Assembly: GCF_002262885.1 (NCBI RefSeq)
Contig: NZ_NKYF01000006.1
Coordinates: 248,001 to 312,000, forward strand
Direction of reading: 5' to 3'
DNA from: Pseudonocardia sp. MH-G8
Lineage (GTDB): Bacteria > Actinomycetota > Actinomycetes > Mycobacteriales > Pseudonocardiaceae
Length of the DNA stretch: 64,000 bases
Below are positions 8,857 to 16,611 of this stretch, piece by piece. The first letter of the stretch is position 1, and each line of letters begins with the position of its first letter. Under the pieces are notes generated by a model. It ran no database searches. It saw only the letters and a program-made list of their open reading frames with translations, and was not told the DNA's origin. The position numbers and the translations under genes are program-made.

Positions 8857-9534
8857 TCACGACCCGGCCAGCCGGCGGACGAGAGCCACGGACTCAGCCG
8901 GGTCGAGCGCGTCGGACAGCACGCGCTCGAACGTCAGCCTAGCCCGCGCGACGTCGCCGTCCTTGTCGAGACTGAGCGCGCCGAGGGTGTGCTCGACGTA
9001 GGCCATGTCCGGTTCACCGAGGTCCCCGTAGTTCAGGATCGTGAAACCGGACGGCAGCGCAGCGTGGGCACCCACCGCGGCAGGTAGCACGTGCAGCGTC
9101 ACCGTCTCCAGCGCGGCGAGCTCGCCGATCTGCGAGAGCTGGGCCCGCAGCACGCGCGGCCCGCCGACCGGGCGCAGCAGCGCCGATTCGTCGACCACCA
9201 CCATCAGCTCCAGCGGATCCTCGACCGAGGTCAGGCGCCGCTGGCGGTACAGCCGCGCCGCCACCTCGTTGTCCAGGTCCTCGGCGCTGCGACGCACCGG
9301 TACCGCGCGCATCATCGCGCGGGCGTAGTCCGCCGTCTGCAGGAGCCCGGGGACGTAGGTGATGGTGAAGTCCTGGACGCGCGCCGCCTCCGTCTCGAAG
9401 GCGATGTAGCTGGTGTTGCCCAACCCGTACGCCCGCCACCACCCCCGCTGCGCGGCCTCCCGGGCCAGGTCCACCAGCTCGGTCCACCGGTCGCCGCCGA
9501 CGTCGTAGACGTCCAGCATGCTCTTCACCCAGTG
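8857..9534 (-). pseudogene. C-terminal (DUF5753) part of an XRE regulator split by the element
   Basis: The frame reads KSMLDVYDVGGDRW onward and matches the DUF5753 ligand/partner domain that follows the helix-turn-helix in these regulators. The helix-turn-helix itself is missing: in-frame codons upstream (LVHW) quickly meet a TAG. The missing half is at 19546-19718 on the same strand, and fusing the two at the shared ACCCAGTG gives a continuous 280-residue protein. A GTG at 9526-9528 could start a 223-residue product, but no clear ribosome binding site precedes it. This is best treated as the distal fragment of an insertionally disrupted gene. Confidence 0.9.
9527..9534. other. attR/attL core (left junction), ACCCAGTG
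   Basis: These eight bases are identical to 19546-19553, and the flanking bases differ on both sides. On the left side is host DUF5753 coding sequence. On the right the element begins with an interrupted palindrome, CCTAG-N4-CTAGG at 9543-9556, which may be part of the attP arm recognised by the integrase. Confidence 0.85.
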
Positions 9535-9595
9535 AACAAGATCCTAGACCACTAGGGAACGGGTCCCCTCCGCTCAAGAAGGCGGCCCCGAACCG

Positions 9596-9865
9596 GTGAT
9601 CGAAGCACCGGCCGGGGCCTACGACCAGGAAGAGGCCCTGATCGCGATGCAGATCATCTCTCACGACCCGCGCCGCCGTCACCCCGCGGCACTCGGGCTC
9701 GCTCTCCTCGCCCTCGGCGTCGCGCTCGTCATCGGCGGCGCCGTGCTGGCCGTACTTGGTGGGGAGGCGTGGTTCGCCTTCGTGCTCGCGTTCGCGTTCG
9801 CGCCGCTGGTGATGGCCTACCGGCGCACCGCGGGCACCGCCTACGTCGGGCGCCACCGCCGATGA
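9596..9865 (+). CDS. Small membrane protein, element cargo
   Basis: An 89-residue protein from GTG 9596, or 72 residues from the ATG at 9647, which has AGGAAGAGG about a dozen bases upstream. After a polar N-terminus it has two adjacent hydrophobic segments, roughly residues 32-56 and 57-76, ending in a basic tail. It overlaps the next gene (ATGA) and is the first of three plus-strand genes just inside the left attachment site. I do not recognise a family. Transcription runs against all the other element genes, so it is likely an independently expressed cargo operon. Confidence 0.6.
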   Translation: MIEAPAGAYDQEEALIAMQIISHDPRRRHPAALGLALLALGVALVIGGAVLAVLGGEAWFAFVLAFAFAPLVMAYRRTAGTAYVGRHRR

Positions 9866-10086
9866 GCGCGCACGCCGCCCGCTGGCGGACCCATCGGCTC
9901 CTCACCACTCGCGGGCGCCTGACGGCCTTCGCGTGCCCGTTGTGTGCCGCGCTGGTCGTCGACGCCGAGCAGCACCGCACGGGGCACCTCGCCGCGTTCG
10001 CTGCCGATGACCGGCTCGTCGAGATGTTCACGGCCTGGCGCGATGAGGCGCGGGCCGACACCACCACACAGGAGGAGATGATCTGA
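9862..10086 (+). CDS. Small protein with a CX2CX9HX3H zinc-finger-like motif
   Basis: A 74-residue protein that starts in an ATGA overlap with the preceding gene. Its centre reads CPLC, nine residues, then HRTGH, i.e. CX2CX9HX3H. That is the Cys/His spacing known from the prokaryotic Ros/MucR zinc finger, though the rest of the sequence does not look like Ros. A basic N-terminus (RWRTHRLLTTRGR) precedes it and an acidic C-terminus follows. A zinc-bound nucleic-acid-binding role is possible. The motif is observed; the function is inference. Confidence 0.6.
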   Translation: MSAHAARWRTHRLLTTRGRLTAFACPLCAALVVDAEQHRTGHLAAFAADDRLVEMFTAWRDEARADTTTQEEMI

Positions 10087-10087
10087 C

Positions 10088-10333
10088 ATGGGCCTGTTCA
10101 GCAGCCCGAAGAGCGCGGCCACCAAGAGCGCCCGCAACGCCGCGAAGGGTTCGGACCGCGACGGCGAGGACACCAAGTTCGTCGTGAAGTTCCGCGCCCG
10201 GGTGCCGCTCGTCGACGCCGGGCAGACGTACTCGGTGCGGGTGACCGGCAAGGCGACGAAGAACGCGATCCGGCGCGAGCTGACCTCCGACGGCTACGAG
10301 GTGGTGCAGGTGCGCCGGTCGTGGTGGCAGTGA
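10088..10333 (+). CDS. Hypothetical protein, third gene of the plus-strand element operon
   Basis: An 81-residue protein that begins one base after the previous stop, with a strong AGGAGGAG upstream. The first 30 residues are lysine- and serine-rich and probably disordered. The rest looks like a small beta-alpha-beta fold ending in GYEVVQVRRSWWQ. I do not recognise the family. A strong hairpin follows its stop, so it closes the operon. Confidence 0.6.
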   Translation: MGLFSSPKSAATKSARNAAKGSDRDGEDTKFVVKFRARVPLVDAGQTYSVRVTGKATKNAIRRELTSDGYEVVQVRRSWWQ

Positions 10334-10355
10334 CCGCCTGACCGCCGAGAGGACT

Positions 10356-10389
10356 GCGCCCCCGTTCCGGGCTTCCGGAGCGGGGGCGC
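10356..10389 (+). terminator. Hairpin terminator after the plus-strand trio
   Basis: GCGCCCCCG at 10356-10364 pairs with CGGGGGCGC at 10381-10389, and the intervening bases contain a smaller TTCCGG/TCCGGA stem. It lies 23 bases after the stop of the third gene. There is no T-run, as is common in actinobacterial terminators. Confidence 0.7.
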
Positions 10390-10500
10390 TGCGCTGTCCT
10401 GCTGCCGCGGCTCCCGGTACGGCCCGCACCGGCGCTCCTGTGGCCGCTACGGGGACTTGGGCGACGCTACCGGCCGCCGCGGGCTCGTCGGCGCTCCGGC

Positions 10501-10887
10501 TCAGCCCGTGCGGGGCCGCCACCGGTCCGGGACGTGCGCGGGCTCGCCGGTGCCGTAGACGCCGCGCGCGCCACCGCGCCGCTGCGGACGCGCTCCGACG
10601 TCCTCGAGGTCGGGCAATCGCAAGCTCGCGACGAGTCGGGCGAAAACGATCTGCTGCTGCCTCGCTTCCACGAGCAGCGGGCTCGCGATCGGGTCGCCCT
10701 TGCGGTCCACCGCCGTGAGCGGGGCGTCTCGGCCCTCGACGGCGAGGCGCTCCAGCCGGTCCGCGGTCCGGCACGCCTCGTGCAAGAGCACGAGCTCGTG
10801 GTGGCCGAGCCCGTACTTGCCCAGGGTCTCGACCCACAGCCGGCGTCCGGTCTCGCGCAGATCCTCGGGGGGTTCGTTGTCACTCAT
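10501..10887 (-). CDS. Phage terminase small subunit, P27-like
   Basis: A 128-residue protein with the P27-type small-terminase pattern: a helical LRETGRRLWVETLGKYGL start, then HELVLLHEACRTADRLERL and PLLVEARQQQIVFARLVASLRLP. The tail is arginine/glycine-rich. The ATG has GAGAGG upstream. Small terminases recognise packaging sites on phage DNA. No large terminase gene is present in the element, so it would need a helper enzyme, as in many phage satellites. Confidence 0.78.
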   Translation of the reverse strand: MSDNEPPEDLRETGRRLWVETLGKYGLGHHELVLLHEACRTADRLERLAVEGRDAPLTAVDRKGDPIASPLLVEARQQQIVFARLVASLRLPDLEDVGARPQRRGGARGVYGTGEPAHVPDRWRPRTG

Positions 10888-10973
10888 CGTGATGGCCTCT
10901 CTCTGCTCGCGCTCGCGTGCGCGTTGGGGCGTTTCAGCTCTCGGCGCCCTGACCTGCTATGACTCGGCGGTGA

Positions 10974-11240
10974 TCATGGCCAGAGGGTCGGGTGCCCGCC
11001 CGGCCTTGCGTTCGCACGCGTCGCGGCCTCGCTCACGTACGGTGACGGAGGCTCGTCCGCGCGGCGTGCTCGCGCTGCTGCTGCCGCTCGCGCTGCCTCG
11101 GCCCGCGCGTGCGCTCGTGCGAGCCGTCGCTCAACAGCCGTCTGCGCGCCGCGTGCGTGCGCTCGTGCGCTCTCCCGCGCCCGCTCGTCCCGCGCCGCGC
11201 GTGCCGCGGTCAGCTCCGCGCGTCGTGACTGCGAGACCAT
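10974..11240 (-). CDS. Small Ala/Arg-rich, probably coiled-coil phage protein
   Basis: An 88-residue protein made almost entirely of alanine, arginine and glutamate in a helical pattern (RRAELTAARAARDERARESA and similar). An unusually clean AAGGAGGG lies eight bases before its ATG, which is the main reason to accept it. It lies between the small terminase and capsid genes on the same strand. No family is recognised. A structural or nucleic-acid-binding role is only a guess. Confidence 0.55.
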   Translation of the reverse strand: MVSQSRRAELTAARAARDERARESARAHARGAQTAVERRLARAHARAEAARAAAAARARRADEPPSPYVSEAATRANARPGGHPTLWP

Positions 11241-11256
11241 CGCCGCGTCCCTCCTT

Positions 11257-11617
11257 CACGCTCGCCGTGCGCTGCTCGTGCTGCCCGCGTCGTGCTGCAC
11301 CTCGTCGCGCTCGTCGCGTGCTCGCCGTCGTCGTGGCTCACGAGGTAGTGCGCAGTACGCACGTCGTCGTGCCGGGACTCGGCATCGGTGTGGACGACGC
11401 GGGTGGGTGGGAGCCGGGTGGGAGCCGATCCACTCCCGCCCGGCTCCCGGCTCAGGTGGTGCGTGTGGAGGCAGAACGGCGCAGGGCCTCACGCGGCGAA
11501 ACCTCCTCCGTGGCAGGAGGAGCACCACGGCCGCGTCGCGTCCTTCGCTCTGACACCGGCCTTCATCGGTACCGGGGTCGGTGACGTTCACGCCGCGCTG
11601 CCTCCACGTCTTGGGTG
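11257..11617. other. Gap between the capsid gene and the Ala/Arg-rich gene: no confident gene
   Basis: The minus strand here has a possible 25-codon ORF starting at about 11566 whose product contains WCSSCHGGG, a CxxC knuckle, but it has no good ribosome binding site. A longer frame reading from a GTG at about 11591 with GGAGG upstream gives an arginine/proline-rich product of doubtful reality. The stretch also contains a strong hairpin, listed separately. Confidence 0.35.
11409..11448 (-). terminator. Strong hairpin downstream of the capsid gene
   Basis: Sixteen bases at 11409-11424 pair with 11433-11448 with one mismatch, enclosing an eight-base loop. The stem is built on GGGAGCCGGG. On the minus strand it lies about 170 bases after the capsid stop, so it may end or attenuate the structural transcript before the coiled-coil and small-terminase genes. 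Confidence 0.6.
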
Positions 11618-12469
11618 TCAGGCAGCCGCGAGGCGGACCGCGACGACAGCCGCGGGGTGCGGCCACGCGAACGCCACGCGCATGATCGCGCGGACCGCGA
11701 TCTTGTCGCTGGAGAAGAACGCGTGATCGCTGCGGGTCACCTGCACGTCCGTCCGGCGGATCACGAGCGAGTAGACCCGCGGGATCCCCCAGATCGTGCC
11801 TGCGGTGACCGCCGGGGAGGTGATGAGCGGGACGCCCAGCACGGTGCGTGCACCGGCGTTGGCCGGGTCGCTGCCCAAGAGCGGGCGGTTGCTGCCGTCC
11901 TCGTCCTTCAGCACGGCGAGGCTGAGCGCGTCGTCCGGGTTCGCGACGAAGCTGGAGATCGTCGCGCCCTCCTGCTCGGCCGCGTTCACGGCGGCGGCGA
12001 ACGGGTCGAGGTTCACCCACGCCACGACGCCGGCACCCAGCTGGATCGTGGTGATGCCGGTCAGCCCCTCAAGTCCGGGCGGCGCCGGTGCCGCGAGGTC
12101 GCCGAACGCGGCCACGTCGATCTTCCTGGCGATGTCGCGGGCGAGGGACTGGCCCATGATGCGCAGCGCGTCCGGGGAGGAGTCGTTGGCGAGCTCGGAC
12201 GACACGACGGTGAGTCCGGCGATCTTGCGCGGCACGGTGACCAACTCGGCGAGCACCGGGTCGTCCTGCGGGATCTCAGCGCCCTCGGCGACCCACGACG
12301 CCTGGCTGTCCTCGGTGACCTGCGGGGTGTGGTACTCGGATGCGCTGGTCGTGACGAGCGTGCTGGCGCGGATGATCGCGGACTGCTCGTCGACCGGCTG
12401 AGTGATCAACTTCCCGTACTCAGCGGGCAGCAGGCCGCCGACGTCCTCGGTGGTGGTCAGCATGGTCAT
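11618..12469 (-). CDS. Phage major capsid protein, HK97-fold family
   Basis: A 283-residue protein whose N-terminus (LLPAEYGKLITQPVDEQSAI) and the block VAEGAEIPQDDP are characteristic of HK97-type major capsid proteins. The rest follows the family with PRKIAGLTVVSSELANDS, a GVPLITSPAV region and a C-terminal VRAIMRVAFAWPHPAAVV strand. The length is slightly below the usual 290-400. An AGGAG lies nine bases before the first ATG. It is the clearest phage structural gene and shows that the element is virus-derived and not purely conjugative. Confidence 0.9.
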   Translation of the reverse strand: MTMLTTTEDVGGLLPAEYGKLITQPVDEQSAIIRASTLVTTSASEYHTPQVTEDSQASWVAEGAEIPQDDPVLAELVTVPRKIAGLTVVSSELANDSSPDALRIMGQSLARDIARKIDVAAFGDLAAPAPPGLEGLTGITTIQLGAGVVAWVNLDPFAAAVNAAEQEGATISSFVANPDDALSLAVLKDEDGSNRPLLGSDPANAGARTVLGVPLITSPAVTAGTIWGIPRVYSLVIRRTDVQVTRSDHAFFSSDKIAVRAIMRVAFAWPHPAAVVAVRLAAA

Positions 12470-12558
12470 GATGCGGTGCTCCTACGGACATGCGCAGACT
12501 GCGCGTGATGTGTCCGCGGTGCACCGGGCGACCGCGCGGGATGGCTCACCTGGAGCCG

Positions 12559-12607
12559 CGCTACGGGTGCCGGTGCGGCGCCGGGCCGATGGTCGACACC
12601 CGTAGCG
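12559..12607. promoter_or_regulatory. Hairpin between scaffold and capsid genes
   Basis: CGCTACGGGTG at 12559-12569 is the exact reverse complement of 12597-12607. It sits in the 145-base gap between the scaffold stop and the capsid start. It may be a partial terminator, an mRNA-processing or stability element, or an expression control that sets the scaffold-to-capsid ratio. The choice cannot be made from sequence. Confidence 0.5.
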
Positions 12608-12614
12608 AGTGATC

Positions 12615-13130
12615 CTACCGCCCGGGCTGGAGCAGGTCAGCCCAGGATGCCTCGCGCGGCTCGGTGTCGGCGTCGCCCGTGCCGCGTAGCCGCTCGGTCG
12701 GCCGAGCGGGCAGCTTCGCCGAGCCGCGCCAGTGCGGCCGTGAGCTGAGCGCATCGCGGGCCGCTGCCGTGACCTTCTCCGGGTCGATCCGGCCCGTCTC
12801 CGTGTCTCTGAGGGCCTCGAGCGAGGTCACCGCGAGCAGGTCGGCACCGGAGCGCATCCCCGCGCCCTCGGCGAGCCGCACGACCTCGTTCGTCCGGTGC
12901 CCGCTCAGCTCCTCGCGCAGCGCGTCCCGCTCGGCCTCGGCGTCGCGGAGGCGCTCCCGGTACGTGGCGGCGTCCTTGCGCGCCTTCGACAGCCGCGGGT
13001 CGTCGTCGTCCTCGGACACCGCGTCGTCGTGCTCGCCGTCGTCGTCAGGGGTACGGAGATTCTCCGCACCCTCGGCGAGCAGCGACTCGGCCTCGTCGTC
13101 GGTGATGTCGGCGTCCTGCGCGTGCGTCAC
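12615..13130 (-). CDS. Phage scaffolding-like protein
   Basis: A 171-residue acidic protein from a GTG. A strongly acidic N-terminus (DDDGEHDDAVSEDDDD) is followed by a long heptad-rich helix (RKDAATYRERLRDAEAERDALREELSG) and a C-terminal globular-looking part ending WADLLQPGR. Acidic-plus-coiled-coil proteins directly before a capsid gene are usually scaffolds. No protease motif is visible, unlike in phiRv1, where a prohead protease occupies a similar slot. Its GTG overlaps the preceding stop (GTGA). Confidence 0.7.
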   Translation of the reverse strand: MTHAQDADITDDEAESLLAEGAENLRTPDDDGEHDDAVSEDDDDPRLSKARKDAATYRERLRDAEAERDALREELSGHRTNEVVRLAEGAGMRSGADLLAVTSLEALRDTETGRIDPEKVTAAARDALSSRPHWRGSAKLPARPTERLRGTGDADTEPREASWADLLQPGR

Positions 13131-13411
13131 TGGTCGTCCTCCTCGTGCTCGTGGGTGGTGGTCGTGCCCGGGTCGTCGACGTGGCGGCGGCCGGTGGGGG
13201 TGACGCGCGCCGAGCCGGTGATGTGCGGCACGCGCACCGACGTCGTGCCGAGCGGCTCGTCGTCGGCGTTCACGTCGAACCGGGTCACGACGATGTCGTC
13301 CGCGCGGTGCTGGGCGTGCTCGCCCGGGCGCTCGGCACGCAGCGTCTCGGCGAGCGCAGCGGCGCGCGGGTCGTCGGGGTCGGGCGGGACGCGTTCGATG
13401 TGGACGTTCAT
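13127..13411 (-). CDS. Hypothetical phage-element protein
   Basis: A 94-residue protein with an N-terminal NVHIERVPPDPDDP stretch, a central helix, and a polar, histidine/aspartate-rich tail (THEHEEDDQ). It overlaps both neighbours by four bases (ATGA before, GTGA after), placing it firmly in the structural operon. No family is recognised. The short strand-helix pattern does not allow a function to be assigned. Confidence 0.65.
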   Translation of the reverse strand: MNVHIERVPPDPDDPRAAALAETLRAERPGEHAQHRADDIVVTRFDVNADDEPLGTTSVRVPHITGSARVTPTGRRHVDDPGTTTTHEHEEDDQ

Positions 13412-13920
13412 GCGGTCGATCCCTTCTCGTCGTCGAAGAGGCCGTCATCGGCCTCCATTGCGGCCATAGCCGCGGCATGCTCGGTTGCGCGGCGTAGCTC
13501 CTCGAGCAGCGCCATGTCCGGCACCGCCTTCTCGCGCTCCGGCTCGATCGTGATCGCGGACTTGCGCGGCGCGTCGTAACCGAGCATCGCGGCCCTGCGG
13601 CCGAGGATCTGCACGACGGTGCGCGCCGTGGCCACCGTGTCGACGAGTCCGCGGTCGTGCTCGGCGGTGAGCCGGGACAGCCACTCGTCGAGCACCGCGC
13701 GGTCGCGGGCCCGCTCGGCCGACTCGTCGGACGGCCTGAACTCCAGCGCGGCGGCGGCCTGGGCCACCCAGTTCCACGCGGTGCCCGTCGAGATGCCGAG
13801 CTGCGCGGCGATCGAGCGGTAGCTCTCGCCCTTCGTGTGCAGGACGAACGCGCGCGCCTGCTTGCTCGCGAGCTCGTCACCCGCGATTTGTTCAGCCCGT
13901 TCAGCGCTCATGCCGTTCAT
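13408..13920 (-). CDS. Helix-turn-helix protein of the phage element
   Basis: A 170-residue protein (162-167 if a later in-frame Met is used). Residues about 20-55 form a clear helix-turn-helix: ELASKQARAFVLHTKGESYR followed by SIAAQLGISTGTAWNWV. A long helical middle and acidic C-terminus follow. It could be a transcription factor of the element or a second small-terminase-like DNA-binding subunit, since terminase small subunits also use this fold. Two exact CCGTTCAGCGCT copies overlap and precede its start and may be an autoregulatory operator. Confidence 0.7.
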   Translation of the reverse strand: MNGMSAERAEQIAGDELASKQARAFVLHTKGESYRSIAAQLGISTGTAWNWVAQAAAALEFRPSDESAERARDRAVLDEWLSRLTAEHDRGLVDTVATARTVVQILGRRAAMLGYDAPRKSAITIEPEREKAVPDMALLEELRRATEHAAAMAAMEADDGLFDDEKGSTA

Positions 13921-13974
13921 TCTCCCTGGTGTAGCGCGTTATCCCGAAGGCCGTTCAGCGCTTGCGGCTGAACG
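13897..13974. promoter_or_regulatory. Repeated CCGTTCAGCGCT motif at the HTH gene start
   Basis: The 12-mer CCGTTCAGCGCT occurs exactly at 13897-13908 and 13951-13962, and an inverted CGGCTGAACG follows at about 13965. The first copy lies in the first codons of the HTH gene and the second upstream of its start. This spacing around a start suggests an operator, possibly for the HTH protein itself. Confidence 0.4.
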
Positions 13975-13994
13975 CCGAACGATCGGCGATGCGG

Positions 13995-14291
13995 TCACGG
14001 CTCGTCCACCCACACGTGGGCGTCCCGGTGCCTGCCCGGCCGCGGGTGGCCGGGCCCGACCAGTGCCAGCCGGTCCAGGTCCAGCAGTGCCAGCCACGCT
14101 TTCCACACGGTGGTGTCGCTGAGCCCGGTCTCGGCGATCACGACGGGCGTGATCTCGTCGAGGTCGGTCAGGCCGTAGGCCCGCACGGCTCGCGCCAGCG
14201 CGGGCACCGCACTCGCCCCGGGGCCGCGGTACTCGGCCACGTCGTGCGGGAGGGGGTCGTGGTCCTCGGCGACTGGGGGGCTCTCGATCAT
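13995..14291 (-). CDS. Small winged-helix-like protein of the phage element
   Basis: A 98-residue protein chosen from the ATG at 14291, which has AAAGGA upstream. The core ALARAVRAYGLTDLDEITPV followed by VIAETGLSDTTVWKAWLALLDLDRLALVG looks like a winged helix: a recognition-helix-like TTVWKAWLAL, then a turn and a DRLALVG strand. It lies between the HTH gene and the primase/helicase gene, downstream of the iteron-like repeats, so a replication or regulatory DNA-binding role is plausible. No named family is recognised. Confidence 0.6.
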   Translation of the reverse strand: MIESPPVAEDHDPLPHDVAEYRGPGASAVPALARAVRAYGLTDLDEITPVVIAETGLSDTTVWKAWLALLDLDRLALVGPGHPRPGRHRDAHVWVDEP

Positions 14292-14335
14292 GTTCGTGTT
14301 CCTTTCTTGATCTTGTCGGAGTGGTGCCAGGCGCT

Positions 14336-14532
14336 CCAGTCGGGTCACGCGCGGGGGGGGCTTGGCCTGACTGACCCGACTGGACTGACTGGAGCCGTGA
14401 CCGTCCAGTCAGGTCACAGTTAGTCCAGTCAGTTCAGTAAGGTCACTCTCCCCATGGTTTGACCCGACTGGAGCTGACCTGCGGGTCCTAGGGGGCTGAC
14501 CCGACTGTGGAGACGTCCGTTGACCCGACTGT
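14336..14532. repeat. Iteron-like cluster of TGACCCGACTGG repeats, candidate element origin
   Basis: Seven copies or near-copies of a 12-mer occur within 200 bases. Forward copies TGACCCGACTG(G/T) are at 14372, 14460, 14497 and 14521. Inverted copies CCAGTC(GG/AG)GTCA are at 14336 and 14405, and a weaker one is at 14425. The cluster lies between the primase/helicase gene and a small DNA-binding protein gene and extends into the 3' end of the primase gene. Such arrays are typical of replication origins bound by an element's own initiator. Confidence 0.65.
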
Positions 14533-16611
14533 GGAGGCACCGGGCAGGGACCATCGCGACTCCCGGGGGAACCCGCCGGAGGTCTTCTCGATCCGGAGCG
14601 TCCGTGCCGCTCGCTTGAGTGCCGACTCGCTGTGTCCGGCCACCCGGCCCGCACCGATGACGGTCTTCCGCGGAGCGCCTCCGCCCGCCTGCGTCAGGTA
14701 GTCGTCGAGCCAGTCCTTCGCCTCGTCCACCGCCGACCGGTCGTCGGGATCCTCGCTGGCCGACGTGATCATGTCCCGGATCGAGCGGGACGACTCCGCG
14801 CCCCAGGCGAGGGCACCGGCCATGATCGGCTTTCCGGACTCGGGATCCTCGCCGACCGTGCGCGACTCGATCGTGAAGTTGAGCGTCGGTACGTCCGAGT
14901 CGTCGGTCAGGTTCGACTTGGCCAGCCCCACCGACCGCTGCCGACGCTGCTCGTCGTCCGGGTCGCGCAGGACGAAGAGCACCGAGCGGGCGACGGCCAC
15001 GAACGCCTTCGAGGCCATGATCGCGTTCAACGGGTCGGCCCCGCCGGCCTTGTTCAAGTGGATCAATCCCACCGTGGCGCAGCGGGCCCGGTCGGCGAGC
15101 GCGACGAGCGGTTCGAGCGCCTGGCGCACCTCGCCGTCCTTGTGCGTGTCGAGTCGGCCCTCCAGGCGCGACATGAGCGGGTCGAGCAGCAGCAGCGGTA
15201 CCTCAGCCTCGCGCAGCACAGTCTCCGTCGCCGCGAGGTCGTGCGGCAGTTGCAGCACGGTCTCCGCGCCGAACGAAGTCATGACCTCGATGTGGAACAC
15301 CCGGTCGAGGTCGGCCCCGGCGGCGGCCAGCCGGGGCACGATCGTCATCTCCCACGAGTCCTCCGTCGCCGCCACGGCCACGTTGCGCGGCGTGCCGTGC
15401 AGATCCCCGGCGAGCGTCCCGCGCGTTACCTGGGCGAGCACGGTGTACATCAGCGTGGACTTGCCATCGCCCTCGCGCCCCGCGACGAGCGTGAGGCTTC
15501 CGGACGGGATGCGGCGGTCCCACAGCCAGTCCGTGGCGCGCATGACGAACTCGGACGCGCGCTTGAGCCGAACGACCCGCCCGCCGGTGCCTCCGTTCGT
15601 GCCGTGTGCGGACGCCTGCGCGCCGAACTGCGCTTCCCAGCGCGCCCAGTAGTCCGGCCCCGCCTCGCGGCCCGGGTCCGGGGTGAGCTCCTGTGGCCCC
15701 GGGTCCTCCCGCCATCGCTCCTTGCTCGGCCCGTCGGCGAGCGATCGGTCGATGTCTCGCCGGTTCGCCGAGTACAGCCGCGACGCACCCCACACGCTCA
15801 GGTGCGCGGCGGTCAGATCGGCCACCGCCCGCTCACGGTCCACGAGTTCGGCATCGACGAGGCGGCCCAGGACCATGCCCGCGCCGAGCAGCTTGTCCCG
15901 GTACCCACCGGTGTCCACGTCGTGCGATCGCACCCGCTCGAGCGCCTCGGCGTAGCGAGCGCGCAGCCACTCCCGGTCGTGGAACGTGATGCGCCCGTCG
16001 GCCGGTCGGTCGGAGCGCTCGGCCCGGTCGGCGAACAGGGCGAGGACGCTCGCCGGAGTGCGTGCCAGCGCCTCGCGCCGGGGGAGCTCGCCCTCGACGC
16101 GGTAGGAGCCGGACTCGCCCTCGATGTAGGAGCCGGGCGCGTAGAACAACCCGCTGCCGTTGCGGGCGTCCACACCGCGGCCCAGCGTGGCGCCGGCCTC
16201 CTGCGGCAACTGCTCGCCGTCCGGGTCCGCGGCCCAGATGTGATGCACGCTGCCGGACGGCGTGCGGTGCACGAGCGCGCCGGTCGGGTGGCCTTGCTCG
16301 GCCCACCACGCGGGCCGGTTGGCGTCCAGGTCGACCCCCTCGGTGCCGTTGGCCGCGCACCCGTGGGCGAACGAGCACGGCCCGTACGTGGCCCACCAGT
16401 CCCGGATCTGCGCCGGATCGTTCGACCACGCGCTCGATCGACGCCAGTTCAGGAAGAACCGAGCGACCTTCTTCCCGTCCTCCGTGTTGCGAGTGAGCCG
16501 CACCGGCGTGAGCGCGTACCCGTGCTCGGCGAGGCGGACGGCCTCCGAGAGCGCGAACCGCTCCTGCTCGGTGGACTCGGTGCCCTGCTCGATGTCCAGT
16601 GCCGCGCTCAT
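14488..16611 (-). CDS. Bifunctional primase-polymerase / RecA-like helicase
   Basis: A 707-residue protein. Residues about 20-190 have primase-polymerase motifs: GVDLDANR near 92, the TPSGSVHHIW block near 107, and a GRGVDARNGSGLFYAPGS segment. Residues about 335-560 form a RecA/DnaB-like ATPase with Walker A GREGDGKST near 368 and Walker B PLLLLDP near 462. The C-terminus has TVGS repeats encoded by the iteron-like DNA. It should prime and unwind element DNA, giving autonomous replication after excision. The equivalent slot in phiRv1 holds a primase-like gene. Start chosen by an ATGA overlap with the preceding gene. Confidence 0.85.
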   Translation of the reverse strand: MSAALDIEQGTESTEQERFALSEAVRLAEHGYALTPVRLTRNTEDGKKVARFFLNWRRSSAWSNDPAQIRDWWATYGPCSFAHGCAANGTEGVDLDANRPAWWAEQGHPTGALVHRTPSGSVHHIWAADPDGEQLPQEAGATLGRGVDARNGSGLFYAPGSYIEGESGSYRVEGELPRREALARTPASVLALFADRAERSDRPADGRITFHDREWLRARYAEALERVRSHDVDTGGYRDKLLGAGMVLGRLVDAELVDRERAVADLTAAHLSVWGASRLYSANRRDIDRSLADGPSKERWREDPGPQELTPDPGREAGPDYWARWEAQFGAQASAHGTNGGTGGRVVRLKRASEFVMRATDWLWDRRIPSGSLTLVAGREGDGKSTLMYTVLAQVTRGTLAGDLHGTPRNVAVAATEDSWEMTIVPRLAAAGADLDRVFHIEVMTSFGAETVLQLPHDLAATETVLREAEVPLLLLDPLMSRLEGRLDTHKDGEVRQALEPLVALADRARCATVGLIHLNKAGGADPLNAIMASKAFVAVARSVLFVLRDPDDEQRRQRSVGLAKSNLTDDSDVPTLNFTIESRTVGEDPESGKPIMAGALAWGAESSRSIRDMITSASEDPDDRSAVDEAKDWLDDYLTQAGGGAPRKTVIGAGRVAGHSESALKRAARTLRIEKTSGGFPRESRWSLPGASTVGSTDVSTVGSAP

